Source: an uncultured Pseudorhodobacter sp. (GTDB lineage Bacteria > Pseudomonadota > Alphaproteobacteria > Rhodobacterales > Rhodobacteraceae). From it: 6,277 nt of DNA. Shown here one piece after another: positions 4,874 through 6,277 of the stretch. A program made the position numbers and the translations under genes. Every line of letters starts with the position of its first letter. The first letter of the stretch is position 1. A model generated the notes under the pieces. The model was not told the origin of the DNA and did not search any database. It saw nothing but the letters and a program-made list of their open reading frames with translations. The DNA lies in assembly GCA_937910975.1 (NCBI GenBank), contig CALEMZ010000196.1, positions 1 to 6,277 of the forward strand. Reading direction: 5' to 3'.

Positions 4874-6214
4874 ATGACAACGGCCAAGAAACGCATCTGG
4901 GGTTGGTTCTTTTTTGATTGGGCCAGCCAGCCTTTTAACACGCTTCTCATCACCTTCATTTTCGCCCCCTATATCACAGACCTGTTGGGCGACGGCAGCC
5001 GCGCGCAGGCGGCCTGGGGCTATGGCATCGGTGCGGCAGGCCTGTTCATCGCAATTTGTGCCCCGCTTTTGGGCGTGATTGCGGATAAGGCCGGCGGGCG
5101 GATGCGCTTTATCTGGCTGTTCTCCTTGCTTTATGTCGTTGGCTCCTGGGGGTTGTGGTACGCCGCCCCCGATAGTTTCAACCTGACGCTTGTGATGCTG
5201 TCTTTTGCCATTGGCATGGTAGGGATGGAATTTGCGACCATCTTTACAAATGCCATGCTGCCCGATCTGGGCGATGAGAAAGAGATCGGCAAAATCTCTG
5301 GTTCCGGCTGGGCCTTTGGCTATATGGGCGGGCTGGTGGCCCTGATCATCATGCTGGCACTGTTGGCCGAAGGGGCGACGGGCAAAACCATGATCGGCCT
5401 GTCGCCGCTTTTCGGGCTGGACGCGGCGGCCCGCGAAGGCACGCGATCGGTTGGGCCGCTCACGGCAATCTGGTACATCGTATTCATGATCCCCTTCTTC
5501 CTCTGGGTCAAAGAACCGCCCCAAAAGAAGGGGATAGGCATCATGGCCGCCGTGCGCACCGCCTGGCCAGACCTGCGCGCCAGCCTGTACGGCCTGCCCA
5601 AGCAACGCAGCCTCTTTGCCTACCTAGGCTCTTCGATGTTTTACCGCGACGCGCTTAACGGGATGTATGTGTTTGGCGGCATCTATGCGGTGGGTGTGCT
5701 GGAATGGCAGGTCACGCAGGTGGGTGTCTTTGGCATTCTCGCCTCGCTGACCGGGGCATTGTTTGCATGGCTGGGCGGCAAGGCCGACAGCCGCTTTGGC
5801 CCCAAGCCGGTGATTACGGTCTGCGTTCTGGTGCTGACGGCTGTCGCCATTGGCGTCATCATGGTGTCGCGGACCTCGGTTTTCGGCATCCCGGTGGAGC
5901 CGACAAGCAACTTGCCCGATATCGCCTTTTATGTTCTGGGCGCTTTGATCGGGGCGGCGGGGGGCGCGCTGCAATCGGCCAGCCGTTCGATGATGGTGCG
6001 CCAGTCCGACCCGGAGCGCATGACCGAGGCCTTCGGCCTTTATGCACTGTCGGGCAAGGCCACATCCTTCCTCGCGCCGCTGCTTATCGGCTTTGTGACC
6101 GACATTACAGGAAGTCAGCAATTGGGCATTACCCCGCTCGTCGGGCTGTTCCTTATCGGCCTGGTTCTGCTACTATGGGTCAAACCACAAGGTGACAACG
6201 CCGTAGGATCGTGA
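4874..6214 (+). CDS. MFS transporter, UMF1/Atg22 type
   Basis: A 446-residue inner-membrane transporter with about 12 hydrophobic segments, roughly at residues 10-32, 48-70, 79-97, 103-125, 147-165, 197-212, 252-275, 281-301, 312-332, 347-368, 391-410 and 417-436. Signatures of the bacterial UMF1 / Atg22-like major facilitator group are WGWFFFDWASQPFNTL (9-24), FTNAMLPDL (124-132), ISGSGWAFGYMGG (141-153), and ALQSASRSMMVRQSDP (365-380) with EAFGLYALSGKATSFLAP (385-402). MFS motif A-like loops occur at GVIADKAGGRMR (67-78) and GGKADSRFGPKP (301-312). Fungal Atg22 exports amino acids from the vacuole; the substrate of bacterial members is unknown, so no substrate is assigned. The start at 4874 gives the expected N-terminus. 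The stop overlaps the ATG of the next gene as TGATG, indicating a shared transcript. The protein appears complete and intact. Confidence 0.9.
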   Translation: MTTAKKRIWGWFFFDWASQPFNTLLITFIFAPYITDLLGDGSRAQAAWGYGIGAAGLFIAICAPLLGVIADKAGGRMRFIWLFSLLYVVGSWGLWYAAPDSFNLTLVMLSFAIGMVGMEFATIFTNAMLPDLGDEKEIGKISGSGWAFGYMGGLVALIIMLALLAEGATGKTMIGLSPLFGLDAAAREGTRSVGPLTAIWYIVFMIPFFLWVKEPPQKKGIGIMAAVRTAWPDLRASLYGLPKQRSLFAYLGSSMFYRDALNGMYVFGGIYAVGVLEWQVTQVGVFGILASLTGALFAWLGGKADSRFGPKPVITVCVLVLTAVAIGVIMVSRTSVFGIPVEPTSNLPDIAFYVLGALIGAAGGALQSASRSMMVRQSDPERMTEAFGLYALSGKATSFLAPLLIGFVTDITGSQQLGITPLVGLFLIGLVLLLWVKPQGDNAVGS

Positions 6215-6277
6215 TGTTCAAAGCGCTTTCCATTGCTATTTCGCTGACTGCGGCCCTTTCGATGCCCGCGGGCGCTC
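6214..6277 (+). CDS. exported protein, N-terminal fragment cut by the window edge
   Basis: An ATG at 6214 shares its A with the transporter stop codon (TGATG) and opens a frame that runs off the end of the window. The 21 visible residues, MFKALSIAISLTAALSMPAGA, look like a Sec signal peptide: a lysine near the start, a hydrophobic core at about 4-16 and an AGA end suitable for signal peptidase I. The mature protein is not visible, so no function can be given. From memory of gene order in related bacteria, a periplasmic murein endopeptidase (MepA-like) is one possibility, but this is a guess. Confidence 0.65.
   Translation, partial: MFKALSIAISLTAALSMPAGA

Noticed and set aside
4847..5605. A 252-codon open frame on the minus strand opposite the transporter gene
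   Set aside because: The hydrophobic-segment pattern and UMF1 motifs are on the plus strand; the antisense product is low-complexity, rich in His, Gln, Gly and Arg.

Overview
The window looks like ordinary chromosomal sequence from an alphaproteobacterium, most likely a member of the Rhodobacteraceae (Roseobacter/Rhodobacter group). This rests on moderately high GC, GC-rich third codon positions, a Trm112-like protein with the lineage-style CPVTQTTL motif, a single-unit YggT protein, a long RecQ with two C-terminal HRDC domains, and an intergenic element containing GGGATATTTT of a kind I associate with this family. I see no insertion sequence, phage gene, CRISPR array, tRNA or rRNA. Every gap between genes is shorter than 140 bases.

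Layout from left to right. (1) Positions 41-876, plus strand: a two-gene unit of a stand-alone LON-type substrate-binding domain protein and a small Trm112-like (UPF0434) protein, joined by a 4-base ATGA overlap. (2) Positions 888-921: a tandem hairpin between convergent genes, probably a bidirectional terminator and possibly a copy of a dispersed extragenic repeat. (3) Positions 934-4073, minus strand: a compact operon transcribed yggT - recQ - yaaA, with gaps of 5 and 39 bases. It encodes a small membrane protein, a DNA repair helicase and a peroxide-stress protein. (4) Positions 4074-4203: a divergent promoter region. (5) Positions 4204-6277, plus strand: a hotdog-fold thioesterase-like protein, a 136-base gap with two hairpins, a UMF1/Atg22-type major facilitator transporter, and the first 21 codons of an exported protein whose start overlaps the transporter stop codon (TGATG).

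How the genes work together. The minus-strand operon is the most coherent functional unit: RecQ handles damaged or stalled DNA, YaaA limits iron-driven oxidative damage, and the YggT protein belongs to a poorly understood membrane family. The LON-domain and Trm112-like pair may have a linked protein or translation quality role, but the sequence does not show what it is. The thioesterase-like protein and the transporter are unlinked in any obvious pathway. I found no strong evidence for a new biological system. The points most worth a second look are the tandem HRDC domains in RecQ, the loss of metal-binding cysteines in the Trm112-like protein, a possible 7-codon leader ORF before the first gene, and the intergenic hairpin element.
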